The translations under genes were made by a program, and so were the position numbers. DNA of 64,000 nt, taken from NCBI RefSeq assembly GCF_001039355.2, contig NW_019775746.1, forward strand, positions 1,351,639-1,415,638, read 5' to 3'. This DNA is from Lingula anatina. Lineage: Eukaryota > Brachiopoda > Lingulata > Lingulida > Lingulidae. Shown piece after piece: positions 52,757 through 64,000 of this stretch; within the stretch, counting starts at the first letter, position 1; every line of letters starts with the position of its first letter. Under the pieces are notes generated by a model, which ran no database searches, was not told the DNA's origin, and worked only from the letters and a program-made list of their open reading frames with translations.

Positions 52757-54316
52757 CTGCAACATATAAACATGAAAAATAATCCAGTCACACTGGTTTT
52801 ACGTCTATATTATAATGCTATGAATCAGTCCTAAGCACGCTCGGCTGTCACCTTGATTGGATAGTAAACGATTGTCGTAATATCACTAAATGATTTTAGA
52901 AACGGGTGCATAAACTTGAAAACCACCTAGAACAACCTTAGACTGCCATATTAATCCAATACAATGCAAAAATAAACTATAACGCTTGAGTCGGTCCTCT
53001 CTAACCTCCCATTACACCGGGCTAACGAAAAAGAAGCCATGCCATTGGACAGGTATTTGTAATGCTACCTCTGCGGTTTGTGGAGAGGACCGACTCAAGT
53101 GTCAAAGCGGAAATTTGGATTTACAGTTTGATTGTGCATATGCCATGCACGGAATTAACAAACGAGCGACGGGATGATGTAGCCTGCGGCATTTGCGGTA
53201 AGCGTGTCAAGTTTTAGGCTGCTCCGATGCCCGGCAGTATTTTATTTTGATTATTATGTTTAATTTTGTGGAATCTTGTTTCACAAGCTTACTCTATTTT
53301 ATTGTCTCTATGGAGGTATATGGGGACTTTACGACATTCGGCTTGAAGGCTTTAACCACTTGTTATAGTTTATTTTTGCATTGTATTGGATTAATGTGGC
53401 AGTCTAAGGTTGTTCTAGGTGGTTTTCAAGTTTGTGCACCCGTTTCTAAAATCATTTAGTGATATTACGACAATCGTTTACCATCCAATCAAGGTGACAG
53501 CCGAGCATGGTCCTAAGCATAATAAGTACAATGCTATGAATCAGTCTTAAGCATAATAAGTACATAAATTTTGTTTACTGGTAACATACATCGTAGAAAT
53601 CATAACTTTTTCAAAGGTTCATTGGTCTGAAGGTTCCATAATGAACATTCAGACCAATGGACCTCTGGACTTTTGCTACAACCCCGACATAAAGGCAATC
53701 CCTCTTAAGTCTTGTCCACCATATCTGGCTCCACCTCCAAAACTTGTGGGGACAGTCAGCACCTCTCCTTCCTGCATACGCCTCTGTCCTACATGGATTG
53801 AGGAGCTAACAAGTTCATTGGATATAGAAAAAGGAAAGGATTGCTGGATACGAAAGAGAAAACTGACTGCACTACAGTACACTGTACAGACTAGCAAAAC
53901 TTGTCTACACCATTTTCTGCCTTAAGATTGCAGTCCCCTGTCAGGACTGTCAAGAGTGGCATCGAGATGTTGAGCCAACATACAATTACAATCAGAAAAA
54001 GAACTTACAAACTTTACCAAGAGTTTCCTCTGCGTTTGTTTCTTATAACTTCAACTTCGGTTTTTTGGTCACACTGCTTTGGTTTCAAGGAAGTCACATT
54101 ATTGCTTTCGATCTCTCTAGGAGTAGAAATGTTTCGAGGTGTTTGATTGGCCAATAATTTCCGCGGGAACCAACCACGAGTAACTTTGCACTCAGACCTC
54201 GCACCTGTCACGGATTCTCGGGATTCCCAGCGACAAATATTGCGATTTTTTAAGTTTAAGTAAGGAGGAATATTCTTATTTATAGTCTTCACACTGCTCC
54301 GAAGATTTGCATGCGA
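52757..54316. other. PARP 5' intron, mostly transposon
   Basis: Holds the MULE-like element at 52838-53509, a small inverted repeat at about 53617-53664 ('attggtctgaa'/'ttcagaccaat') and tandem 'gcataataagtac' motifs. No supported coding exon. Confidence 0.5.
52838..53509. mobile_element. MULE-like non-autonomous element with long TIRs
   Basis: Inverted repeats of about 145 bp run from GCTCGGCTGTCACCTTGATT at left to their reverse complement at right (52838-52984 against 53363-53509). An inner pair 'cttgagtcggtcctct'/'agaggaccgactcaag' adds a second fold. The ten-base direct repeat GTCCTAAGCA at 52828-52837 and 53510-53519 is a convincing target duplication. Long TIRs with a 9-10 bp duplication are typical of Mutator-like elements. 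No transposase. Confidence 0.8.
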
Positions 54317-54607
54317 TCAGTGCAAGCCGGAGAGGAGTTTGAATATTTTCTTTAATTTTGCTGGGTGCATGTGAATGACGTCACAACCTTCATCGACAAC
54401 AAAGTTGAGAGACGAGAAATAGAAATTTTGACGACGGAAAAAACACGCCTTTGCTTCCACATCTGGGCAATCGCGCTCCACGGAAGCGAGTTGAGACTTC
54501 AAAGTCTTACTTCGTAGGAAATTGGCCAACTTTAACTCGACAGAAGTGGTGAAAGGACGAGTTGAAAATGAGTGTTCAGTCTGGCGGTAGTGGTTCTGCG
54601 ACGCCAT
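54317..54607 (-). CDS. ORF at divergent promoter, possibly upstream PARP exon
   Basis: 96 codons starting MASQNHYRQTEHSF, with KLANFLRSKTLKSQLASVE and EAKACFFRRQNFYFSS. No recognised domain. It lies where the missing 5' exon of the PARP gene would be expected and overlaps the opposite-strand first exon by 40 bp. It may equally be a chance ORF. Confidence 0.2.
   Translation of the reverse strand: MASQNHYRQTEHSFSTRPFTTSVELKLANFLRSKTLKSQLASVERDCPDVEAKACFFRRQNFYFSSLNFVVDEGCDVIHMHPAKLKKIFKLLSGLH
54400..54567. promoter_or_regulatory. Probable bidirectional promoter region
   Basis: GC- and CpG-richer than its surroundings, lying between the 5' end of the minus-strand PARP gene and the plus-strand exon at 54568. 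Inferred from gene layout only. Confidence 0.35.
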
Positions 54608-54676
54608 CTTGGGCAGTAAATTCGGGTGCTCCTCCTCGAAAAGCCCAAAATCAACCCAAGTCGCCGGCGAGAGACG
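54568..54676 (+). CDS. First exon of an unidentified + strand gene
   Basis: ATG in context GAAAATGA opens MSVQSGGSGSATPSWAVNSG then APPRKAQNQPKSPARD, ending in phase 1 at GTAAGA. The sequence is low-complexity and proline/serine-rich, as many N-termini are. No matching second exon is recognised in the remaining 9.3 kb, so the first intron is probably long and the gene leaves the window. Product unknown. Confidence 0.5.
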
Positions 54677-56657
54677 GTAAGATCTATATTATACATAGAA
54701 GACGCAATTTGCTTTATTTTGATGTAAAAATATTCATGTTTAATATGTAGGATAGGGAGAGAATGTGGGTGTTTTCCCGTCGTTATTTGCCACATGTCTG
54801 ATTTCCCGAGCGAAATCTGCAACAAAACTCCATCCCATAATACGAGTTTCTATTTTTGGCTTTCCGCCCCGGTTTTGACCTAATTGTCAATGACCTAGTT
54901 TTATAAATGATCAACAGCCATGTGGTGTCGTGGAAATTTCCTATAATCATTGTGTAAGAAGTTAGTTGCCCGTAGAAATTGCTCCGTGAATTTAGTTATT
55001 TGCTGAATTGCTCGTTCAAAATGTTTGTCACACTTTGTAATTCAAGTAGACATGTTTGTTGACATTGTTATTGCACTTAACTCAATTACATAATTGTGTT
55101 GTTAAATTGGTAAACAAACCCCTAAAGAGATAGGAAATGACTTTAGTACAGTCCTTGTTGATTATAATGTTAAGTTTAGAATAAATAACAAATGGGGTTC
55201 CATACAAGTTTGCAAATATTTATGGAAATAGATAATGATATAGGAAGAAAAGTTAATAATGTACAGACCGTCCTTGCATCCTAAATGAGAAATGCACATC
55301 ATTATTTCAAAGTATTTGCATGCTTACCCTTATCAAACCTACACAATTACTTTTGTATACAGTGCCCTTCTAAGCGCAAAGGTGGATTATGATTTAATGA
55401 TGTGTGTACATATTTATTTACATTCAAAATGTTCAGGATGTATCTAGATTAGAAATTCAGACTTAAGTGTTTTAATTATCAGCTGAGCTCATAAAGAATT
55501 CAGATATATGGTCCATAGTGGAGTGTTTTAGTCTTTTAGTGGATGACATTCAGCGCAATGAAAAACATTTCGATGGTAGAATCAGACAGTAGATCCTTGA
55601 TTGTCATTCTTATTTGCTTATTCCTTTTGGGGTAAAAAAGCGAATTCATCTTTTAATTCTTTCTTTTTGTTTTTTGTTTAAATGCATTATTTGTAATTTT
55701 CTTTTTCATCAAGGACAGCATATATTATAGTGCTTCTAGCAATTTTCCTCCTTTTTTCTAAATAAACTATGTTTAAAAAAAGTGAATTCGGCAGTTACCA
55801 CCATGTAATTGACGAAATCTAGATTGATTGACATATATTGATTGACAGACTGATTAGTTGGTTGATTTACAGATGTATCCTCAGATGTTTAGGTATGCTG
55901 CTTAAGAGAAGCTTCTAGAAGTTAAGGAGTCTTGAAATAAAAGTTTGTATTTTTGTTGAAGTAGATTCCTTTTGACATTAGTTTTCTCAAAATTATTTGA
56001 GCTTGAGTGTGATGCTGCAGTTACCAGTTTTCTAAGAACTACGAATTTAAAACACCTTAATTTGCATATAAATAGTTTGAAGATTTTTCAATTTTGGTTA
56101 CTTTAATTTTGTGGAAATTGCAATTCTAACATATAGAATCCACCCCCCACATCATTTGAGAAATCCACATCATTTGAGAAATTTTGAATAGTGTGTTTTT
56201 GTACAAGACATTTTGAGAATAAATGACGTGTCAAATTTGTTTAAATTCAGGGAGTATATTCAACAGTTTCACATGTTGAATCATAAGATAATGTTTTATC
56301 AAACATTTAAGCATGGCAAACATTAAAACTTTGCCTTGACATCATTGTATATAATAATAGATAGCGTGTTGCCGTGATATGTATATATCTGTTAAAATTA
56401 ACTGTACAGATTATTGTGATAGAAATAAGATAATGAATTTGAAATGTTAGAATTGATCAGTTGTTTTGTCTTGGTTGTTATTCTGATATTTTGTGCAAAT
56501 TTCATTATAGCTGCCTGGGTGAAGGTTTCCAGGAGTATGCCTGATTTCAGGATTCTCATTCTTAGTTTTGATAGTTGTTATGAATTATCATATGGCTTAA
56601 ATTCTATGAGAAATATCCCCCCTAGGTAGGCAAGATCTTCAATACAGATTGTAATGA

Positions 56658-57539
56658 CCTGGGCCCGGTTGCACCAACAGGGCGTAAATCTACTCGGCTA
56701 CGACTGTCGTAAACCGCAACGCCTGGCGTCCGTGCGCCAGATTTACTCTCCCTGCTTACGCCTGTTGCACCAAGACAAAAACTGATGGTCGCAACTACGC
56801 CCGAGTAACGCTCCGTTGCGTCACTGGCCAACAATACGTGAATGGGCAAATGAGGAGTTCTCAGCTGCAGTCATAATGGAATGATGACATAAATAAACAC
56901 AAAATGAGCATTTCAGAGACGGAGATATTCATAAGCTACATTATTCCACTTTGATTTAGAAATAAGAACGTGAAAATACGTTAACTTTGCTGTTGCCTTG
57001 GATATATAGCAATAAAATCGTAAATATATTCCGAATCAAAATATTATTTTAGTATGCTACTATAGTATGCTGTTGTAAATGAGAAAAACGCGTTGGAGGC
57101 AGTACACATTTCTGTTAATAGATTTGAACACCTTCACATTTGTTATTGAAACTTTTGAGTCTGAAAATAATGCAAAAACGCCAACATTGCTCTCTTTTTA
57201 TATTTTTACAACAGTGCCGACAATTTCATGACCTTCTTATCTATGGTTACGCCGTGAGAGATCATTTAATTCAATCGAGCTTACATCTTGGAGATTAAGA
57301 AATACAAGAGACCTAATACACGTTATATGAGCCTTAAAATGTTGATTTTTTAAGCTTTTGTCTCTAAGTTTATATATAGTAAAATATAAATGATATAAAA
57401 TGTGAAGAAAGAATGACTATAGTTAGTTATGGTTTGTCAAAAATTGTGAAAAGAAAAAGAATTAAAGAAACCGTACTGCTGAGAGCCAAGACGTACCTAC
57501 ATGAGTGGTAAGATTCATACAATGTATTTAGTAATCACA

Positions 57540-57632
<93 letters not shown>

Positions 57633-57948
57633 TTTCAAAAATCAAGCTATACAGACGGAAGATTTGAGTAAGAAAGTAACAAATATCAACCCACATTTTC
57701 TACGTTAACTACGATAATTGTCATCAAACTCTCTCTGTGCTTGCCTATAGCCACAGTGGAAAACGAGCTACGACCGACTTACACCACCTAGCTGGCAGGC
57801 GTAAATTTACGACTTAGTTAAGACCGACGTAAACACTATTCTAGTTTGGTGCAACTGGCTTTACTCGGGCGTAGCGATTTGCGCCCAGTTTACGCCGGCG
57901 CAACTGCTACGCCTCACTTACGACCGGTTGGTGCAACCGGGCCCAGGC
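56658..57948. mobile_element. 1.29-kb foldback / TIR element
   Basis: Ends are CCTGGGCCCGGTTGCACCAAC at left and the exact reverse complement at right (57928-57948). Subterminal blocks with 'ttgcaccaa', 'ctcgggcgtagc' and 'acttacgac' motifs also appear inverted, so each arm is a compound repeat of about 200 bp. The AT-rich centre has an (AC)n(AT)n microsatellite and no transposase. Target duplication not resolved. Confidence 0.75.
57539..57629. repeat. (AC)n(AT)n microsatellite
   Basis: About 48 bp of AC followed by about 42 bp of AT inside the foldback element. Confidence 0.92.
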
Positions 57949-58664
57949 GTCTAACTCATAAATATAACGCACATTATTGCACTTATTGTAAAGCCTAGTA
58001 AACATATTTGAAATTTAGACTTAAAATAAATATATAACCATATAGTATATTATTATTATTAATTATTAAGAAATTACAAGCTTCATTGTCAAGATTTTCG
58101 GTTTTTACAAGTTTCACCCATTTTGCTGTTGACATGCAGTGCTGATGCCTTCAAGTTGACAGATGCAAAGTGGTAGAACATTGAGCTAGATATTGTGGAA
58201 AATGATTGAAATGATTGATTACATCTTTGGTGAAGGCCTGTATTGATATTTGTATAAATTGAAGTGTCCAGATAATCAGTTTCTTTTTCACATAGATTTA
58301 AAATATCATTTAATGCATGGGGGACTTCCATGTTAATATGAGGTTATTAAAAATGCTTAGATACAGAGATTTGATCAGTGATTTGCCTGAGATTGATTGC
58401 TGTACTGTGCTGAGGACCAAGAGAATTCAAACACTTTTCGCTATCAGAAATCATTGGAAACAAATTGCAATGAACTTATAACTTATTAGTGTGGATTAAG
58501 ACATTAATGTTGTGTTTCCAGTCATTATGATGACTGAACGTAGCACATTCTCACCTAGCTGACTTTGTAATCTAGTTATCATAAATAGCCAGTATACATT
58601 GCTGTCCTGTACGTTTCCATTGTAATTGAAATATCCTGTTAGTTCATCGCTCTATGGAAAATGA

Positions 58665-58754
58665 TTGTAATTATACATTTAGTGTTAAGACTGATGACTA
58701 AATTAGTTAATTGTAATTATACATTTAGTGTTAAGACTGATGACTAAATTAGTA
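58665..58754. repeat. Tandem duplication, unit about 44 bp
   Basis: 'tgtaattatacatttagtgt...gactaaattagt' occurs twice in direct succession with nearly no change, a recent duplication. Confidence 0.85.
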
Positions 58755-58825
58755 AATTAAAAGGTAGCTCGACTGGAAATGCAGCCTAACATAGACACAG
58801 CATGGGGTTGATGTATAAAGTCTTA

Positions 58826-58987
58826 GGCCCCATTCAGAATAGGGGACTAACTAGTCTGAGGGTCAAATATGGCCGACCCCCTTGAATACTTTCCCATGGG
58901 ATATCTATTCAGTGTCTTTAGATGGCAAGCTTTGTAGTGGGTCGCTTTGACCCTTGGGCTAGTAAGTCCCGTATTCTGAATGGTGCC
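58826..58987. mobile_element. PIF/Harbinger-like MITE, copy 2 (162 bp)
   Basis: Ends GGCCCCATTCAGAATAGGGG and reverse complement GGCACCATTCAGAATACGGG. Flanked by TTA on both sides (58823-58825, 58988-58990). Contains CAAATATGGCCGACC. Confidence 0.75.
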
Positions 58988-61529
58988 TTAGTCTTCACTG
59001 TTGAAGGCAAAAGCCGAGGCAGTTACCCACCTTAAGAGGCACTGGGCAGGTAAAGAAAAAGTTGAAAATTTATATAACTCTAGCCCACTTTTAGACCCCA
59101 ACTGCCTGGAGGCTATCAGCCCAATTTATTCTTGGCACATATTAAAAACAGGCTTCATTACATATTATATCACTAAAACCTTCACAACTGGGTTGTGAAT
59201 GAGACTTCAGGATACTGTCAGGTGTTATAATGAAACTGGAGTAAACGCAACTTGTGAAAATTGCCAGGTGAGGTGGTAGTATTTATTATGGGACATTGGA
59301 CATTGTAATGGCATGGCAGGCTAACTGCTTGGTATGTGGACTGCATACAGATAGTTACTGTAATACATGGCCTGGCTGTCACATGGCTATCAGCACCCTG
59401 TGTTTTCGAGGGCTCTGTGATCAGCATGGCTCTGGTTTTTAAGTACTAGTAGTGAAATTACCTTAGGGCCCATGAACAGCATGCACATACCATTTCCAGT
59501 GGTGGCAAGTTGATAATAGTGATGGATATCAAGTAATCTGTGATACTCGGGGTAGTAATCAGAGACTCGATGTGGCAGTGAGATATTCAGGGTACGGTAT
59601 TGTGCCAAGCATTTCGACGGGCCCAGTCAATCCGACCACAAAAATTATTTTATAAAATTAATTTTTCTGGGCTCAAACAATTAGTCCATACGTCAAAATC
59701 ATGGGACAGAATTTTTTTCTTGTTCCGATTGTTCGACCACATCGTCGACAAGACTTGGTAAATTTTCAAGCCAGTGTAATAGATGCTGCATGTCTCGGCC
59801 CTTTGTCAATTGTTGTCCTTTCAATAGCTCTCGTCAATGAGGAAGAAACAATTATTTGAAGATCTAATCTGGAAGCATGACGTACCTGTCTTTTCCTTTG
59901 TCCCCGGTGACAATAATAGTGCTTATAGACAAATTTTGCTATTAAGCAGACTTGCCCTCGCTGACTGATTCATCACGCCCGTAACTGGGGAGGGGGGGGG
60001 TTAAAAAAAGGTCTATTCTGGATGAAACCAAATATCGACAGTGGGTAGAATACATCGTAAACACCTTCATATAGACCATATATCTCGTTTGCTAGCAATA
60101 AAAAGTTTGGGAAGAATTAGCAATTTATTTTCAAGTTCGATTGAAATATATATGCAGATGGGGAAACGTTCTTGAAGTCAACACCACAAGATCTTACATT
60201 TACTACAATCGGCCGAAAGATCAGCGGGATCGACCGCCCAGACTTCTTGGCACCAAATACCACACGCTGTCAAAATCTGACAAACACGTGTCGCTGTTCA
60301 CCTACATGGATAACTGATTTGTCAACAATAAAAATGACGTCTTCCTTAACTCCATGGGAGCTTCATAGAGAGTTCCACTGGGTATTTACGTTACCTGTGA
60401 GTCACTTTCTATTTCCCCAGATGCATGAAATGTTGATAATATTTAGCGTAATCCACGACGAACTTCATTCCTGTGACCCCCTCCCCCAAAATGGGACCGT
60501 CTTCATTAACATGTGGTTTGCGCTATGCTGGAGCAGACCAGATAAAACCAGTCTCTCATTGCTGCATGTGCTCAATTCTCACGTCAAATTATAAATGCAC
60601 CTGTTTTGTGAAAATTATGGCAAGTAAATGCTTTTTTTTACGTTCGGGTTGTATCAGTGGGGTTTTCAATATGCACCGTGGTTTGTGCACAGCGAGAGTA
60701 TATAAGTAAGAAAATCGGAAGATTGCCAGCAAAATACTGTATGTCTATCGGCACAGGTACGCTCCGTTTTTTGCCTTTTCTCAATATGTTTCTATATGAC
60801 ATGCTTTTTAAATAAAATACTTAATAGTAATTTGAAGTTACACTGATTTCCGTTTGAGTACCAGTTGGTATTCTTTGATACGGGTGATTGAATTTTCTTC
60901 GGAAGTACATACGTCTACGCCTCGACGCTGAGCAAACCTTGCGGGTTGAAAACAACTGATCTCAGACTGGTAAAAAATTTCAATTCGGTTGATTTCAGTT
61001 GTCATATTAAAATTCAAATAGGGCGTACGTAGATCACACAACTAGTTTAAGTCCACTAAAGCTACCGGTTTCAAATATAAGTGACCGGCCTTTGTTTACA
61101 ACACCTGTCTCCGGGGAAATACTCGTCCCATTTGTGAAGCCCATCATGAAAGTGATCGTAGGTGAGGGAAATATATGATTAAAAATTATAATTGTCATCT
61201 TTTTTAATGTTAAGTAATGTTAGCACATATTTTACACAGCAAAATAAGATTTCAGGAGGATAAAACATGCCTAAAACACATGTTAGGCAAAAATTGCGGC
61301 TTATCTTGTGTAACACTTCCGGTAAAATGCAATACTTCCGGAAAGATGGACGTTTTGGCAGATGCCCCTAACAATCCGACGATATCAAAGGTTTCCATTT
61401 CCTGTATTTTAATCAATTCGACCAAACTGACATTTCCATGAAATTAATTAATTTATCTTGGTCGAATTGTTTGGCATATTACCGTACTTATCAGAGATTT
61501 ACGGTCATAGTGACAGTGAAAAATTTTGG

Positions 61530-61745
61530 ATGTTATCAATGACTGGGGGTGGCAATGACAGATTCAGGATAGTTATCAGAGAGTTGGGGGTGGCAATAAG
61601 AGATTCAGGGTAGTTATCAGAGAGTTGGGGGTGGCAATAAGAGATTCAGGGTAGTTATCAGAGAGTTGGGGGTGGCAATAAGAGATTCAGGGTAGTTATC
61701 AGAGAGTTGGGGGTGGCAATAAGAGATTCAGGGTAGTTATCAGAG
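61530..61745. repeat. Minisatellite, 41-bp unit, about 5 copies
   Basis: Unit 'gttatcagagagttggg' plus 'ggtggcaataagagattcagggta'. The first copy is more diverged ('caatgactggg'); the next ones are almost identical. Confidence 0.9.
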
Positions 61746-62058
61746 GGGTGGTTGAAGGTGCTATCTGTAGTCAGGTGACCCCTGTGGTCTGTGTTGTTTT
61801 CAGTTGGCCAGTATTACAGTACAGCAAGGGTCTGTGACCTTTGTTATCCAGTCACCAGTACCTTGATATAATTTGGCCTTGACTATCCAGTACACTTGAG
61901 AGTAAGGGGTCAGTTCTTGGTCTGGCCAAGTGTCCAGGGGAGAGAGAGATGGGACAAGGCACTTTGTGTCTTGCTGTCACTTGCTGTATGTGCACTATGA
62001 CTATTGTGTTCTTACTTGTGGTGATAGAGGAAAGATAATGAGCAAGCTGACAGTTAAT

Positions 62059-62233
62059 GGTCGCATTCAGAACAGCAGACTAACAAGTCCACAGATCAAA
62101 TATGGCCGACCCATTTGAATATTCCCTGATGGGTTATCTATTCAGTGTCTATTAGCAGATTAGACGGCAAGCTTTTTAGTAGGTCAAAATATTTGACCTG
62201 CAGGCTAGTAAGTCCACTGTTCTGAATGAGGCC
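62059..62233. mobile_element. PIF/Harbinger-like MITE, copy 3 (175 bp)
   Basis: Ends GGTCGCATTCAGAACAGCAG and reverse complement GGCCTCATTCAGAACAGTGG. Contains CAAATATGGCCGACCC and 'gacggcaagctttttagt', as in copies 1 and 2. The flanking duplication is not clear. Confidence 0.7.
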
Positions 62234-64000
62234 TGTGATACTTGCTACTTATCTGTCTGCTTATCTGCCTGTCTGTCTGTGTGTCTGTCTTCCTGTCTGT
62301 CTGTGGGTCTAAATTAGATGCCAGTTTGTACATTTTCTAAAACAGAGGAATACATTTTAAACCATGAATTGCAATCCATTTTTTCTCCATTTTGTACAAA
62401 CATTGTGGAAGTCAGAAGCATTCACAAATGCTTAGAGTGCATTTGTACTTCTTTCAGATTAGGTCTGGAAAAGTTGTCCCACATTTTCATTTTGCAATAT
62501 CCCCAACATGCTTTTTATGGAGTGTTGGGTTAAACTTATCAATTAAAGTAAACTGACACTGGTAACACACAATAGAGCTAACAGTGAAAGGAACAAGAGA
62601 CATGTCCTTGGGGAATTTAATATTGAATCGGGTGATGTGATAACAAGGGCTGAAATAGGATCTCAAAAATTAGCGTACTCGTGTAATGCTAGACAGCGTA
62701 AACATTATCTGTCATAATACTTCAGTTATCACTTGAAGTAGGCACAGTCAGGTCAGTTCTATCAAAGAGTTTAATAAAAAAAGGAGAAAAAGGGTGTTTT
62801 ATTCCAACAGTCCTTGTAATTCTTCTGTATTTCTGAATTTTGTCCTTTTATGATTGTGTTGATCACTTTGATGGTTGGGGGGGTGGGTGGGTGAAGGTTT
62901 GGAGATGAGGAAGGTGGGAGTTGGGAGTTGAGGTTTTGCAGTAAAAAGAAGCACCTGCTACCTGATGGCACTGTAAGACTGCAACAGTTTTGTAAGAAAA
63001 AACTTGCCTTGATGGGGCTTCAGTCGTACAGATGACAAGGCGTAATAAATAGAGCCCATAGAATACTGACGTTCTTAGAACGTAATGTTATTATCAGTGA
63101 ACCTTTCACACTTTTATGATAGTCTGACTAACAAGAATATGTTCATGAAAATAGCTGATAAAATCTCATAAGTAGGTTAAAGTACTCGTGTATTTTCAAA
63201 CAGTAGAATTTACCTTAATGTGTACATGCAAGCATATTTGTTCATGGGGAATGCTCAGAGTCAGTTGGATGTAAATTTTTTTTCATCAAGATTAAATTTT
63301 TGAACATGTTCAGTGATCTTATTGTCTCTTATAGAGATCCTTTGAGATAAACGATAAACCTGTGCTTTGCCGAGTTTAAGAGATGCTCTGTGCTGGAACA
63401 AAAGGTCGCCTTACATTACGACATACCCAGCAGGAGAAATTGGTTTAGAATAACTTCACAAGGAAATAGAACATAGGTATGAGTACTCCAAGGTTATAAA
63501 CTCAACTTGTCAGTGATGTTACAGGGCAAGACACGGGGTAGACATGAGTTCACATTCCTGATGTGTACCATCATGCTTTTTTTTTTAATAGCTGGATGGT
63601 ACCAGAGCAGCTAATGAGTCAGTTAAACAAACAAATTAGCATATATTTGTTTGAAGATGGTTGGGGTGGAACATGACAGTAATACATCATTATGGGAGTT
63701 TAGACATGATGTTTGGGTGCAGCTGTGCTTTGCGATCCAGGTTCGCTTCAGATTGGTAAGGAAACAAGCTGACAGGCTTCTTCTATGGATAATACCTTAT
63801 TTGTGTGAAGAGACCTCATGAAAATTGCAGACTAGCTAAGTGAAGCTCAGTCTGGGAAGGGGGAGGAATGAAATGGGGGGAGGGGTGGAGGAAGGATGAA
63901 AGAGTGAGGCAGAGAAGGAAGGAGAGACAAAGAGAGACAGGGAGGGAGAACAGGGGAATGATACTGGTAGACAAGTCCTTGTAGGAGGGGATAACGATAA

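Larger units (their letters stand above)
54677..64000. other. Presumed long intron, repeat-rich
   Basis: No exon with domain support. It contains a 1.3-kb inverted-repeat element, two PIF/Harbinger-like MITEs, a 44-45 bp direct duplication (58665-58754), a 41-bp minisatellite, CTGT repeats near 62255-62305 and a purine-rich end (63850-63960). The longest ORF (60172-60594) is unassigned. Confidence 0.45.

Noticed and set aside
60172-60594. 140-codon plus-strand ORF
   Set aside because: No domain recognised, no acceptor or donor fitting the upstream 54568 exon, and a second frame is also partly open.
1-64000. tRNA, rRNA and CRISPR features
   Set aside because: No cloverleaf with A/B boxes, no rRNA-like segment and no regular spacer array was found by eye; a tRNAscan or Infernal run would be needed to exclude small RNAs.

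Overview
The window is animal nuclear DNA. It is AT-rich and intron-rich, with GT-AG introns of roughly 100 to 600 bp, many microsatellites, several families of small inverted-repeat transposons, and two single-N joins. The domain content (a chitin-binding-like module, a long thrombospondin type 1 (TSP1) array, a WxxW domain, and a PARP with ubiquitin-binding modules) suits a marine invertebrate, perhaps a mollusc or another lophotrochozoan. That placement is inference; no single marker here fixes the phylum.

Region 1 (about 5.1-37.7 kb, + strand) holds one very large secreted or extracellular-matrix gene. I reconstruct a signal-peptide exon, a chitin-binding (peritrophin-A/CBM14)-like exon, 44 consecutive exons each encoding one TSP1 repeat, and two exons encoding a C-terminal WxxW domain (the CILP/mucin type). 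The joined exons stay in frame and give a predicted 2,362-residue protein. Thirty-eight of the 44 TSP1 exons are exactly 144 bp, and nearly all are phase 1-1. From repeat 9 to repeat 36 a near-identical type A repeat mostly alternates with other types, and flanking introns are also similar, so the array grew by tandem duplication of exon pairs.

A 3-kb intron inside the array (21.8-24.9 kb) carries a retroelement-like fragment and an opposite-strand coiled-coil ORF of unknown function.

Region 2 (about 36.2-46.7 kb) is a tandem pair of about 5.2-kb blocks joined at an N. Each block holds the last TSP1 exon, the WxxW exons and, on the opposite strand, the last two exons of the PARP gene. It is either an uncollapsed second haplotype or a true segmental duplication.

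Region 3 (about 45.6-52.8 kb, - strand) is a PARP gene convergent with the TSP1 gene. Ten exons give 827 residues: an N-terminal UIM, an acidic region with a 20-residue repeat, a PARP catalytic domain with an apparent H-Y-E triad, a basic patch, a charged helix and a UBA-like C-terminus.

Region 4 (about 54.3-64 kb) starts with a probable first exon of a + strand gene whose later exons lie outside the window, and then contains mostly transposon-derived repeats and a minisatellite. Splice sites were assigned by eye from GT/AG signals, frame continuity and domain boundaries; no transcript evidence was available.
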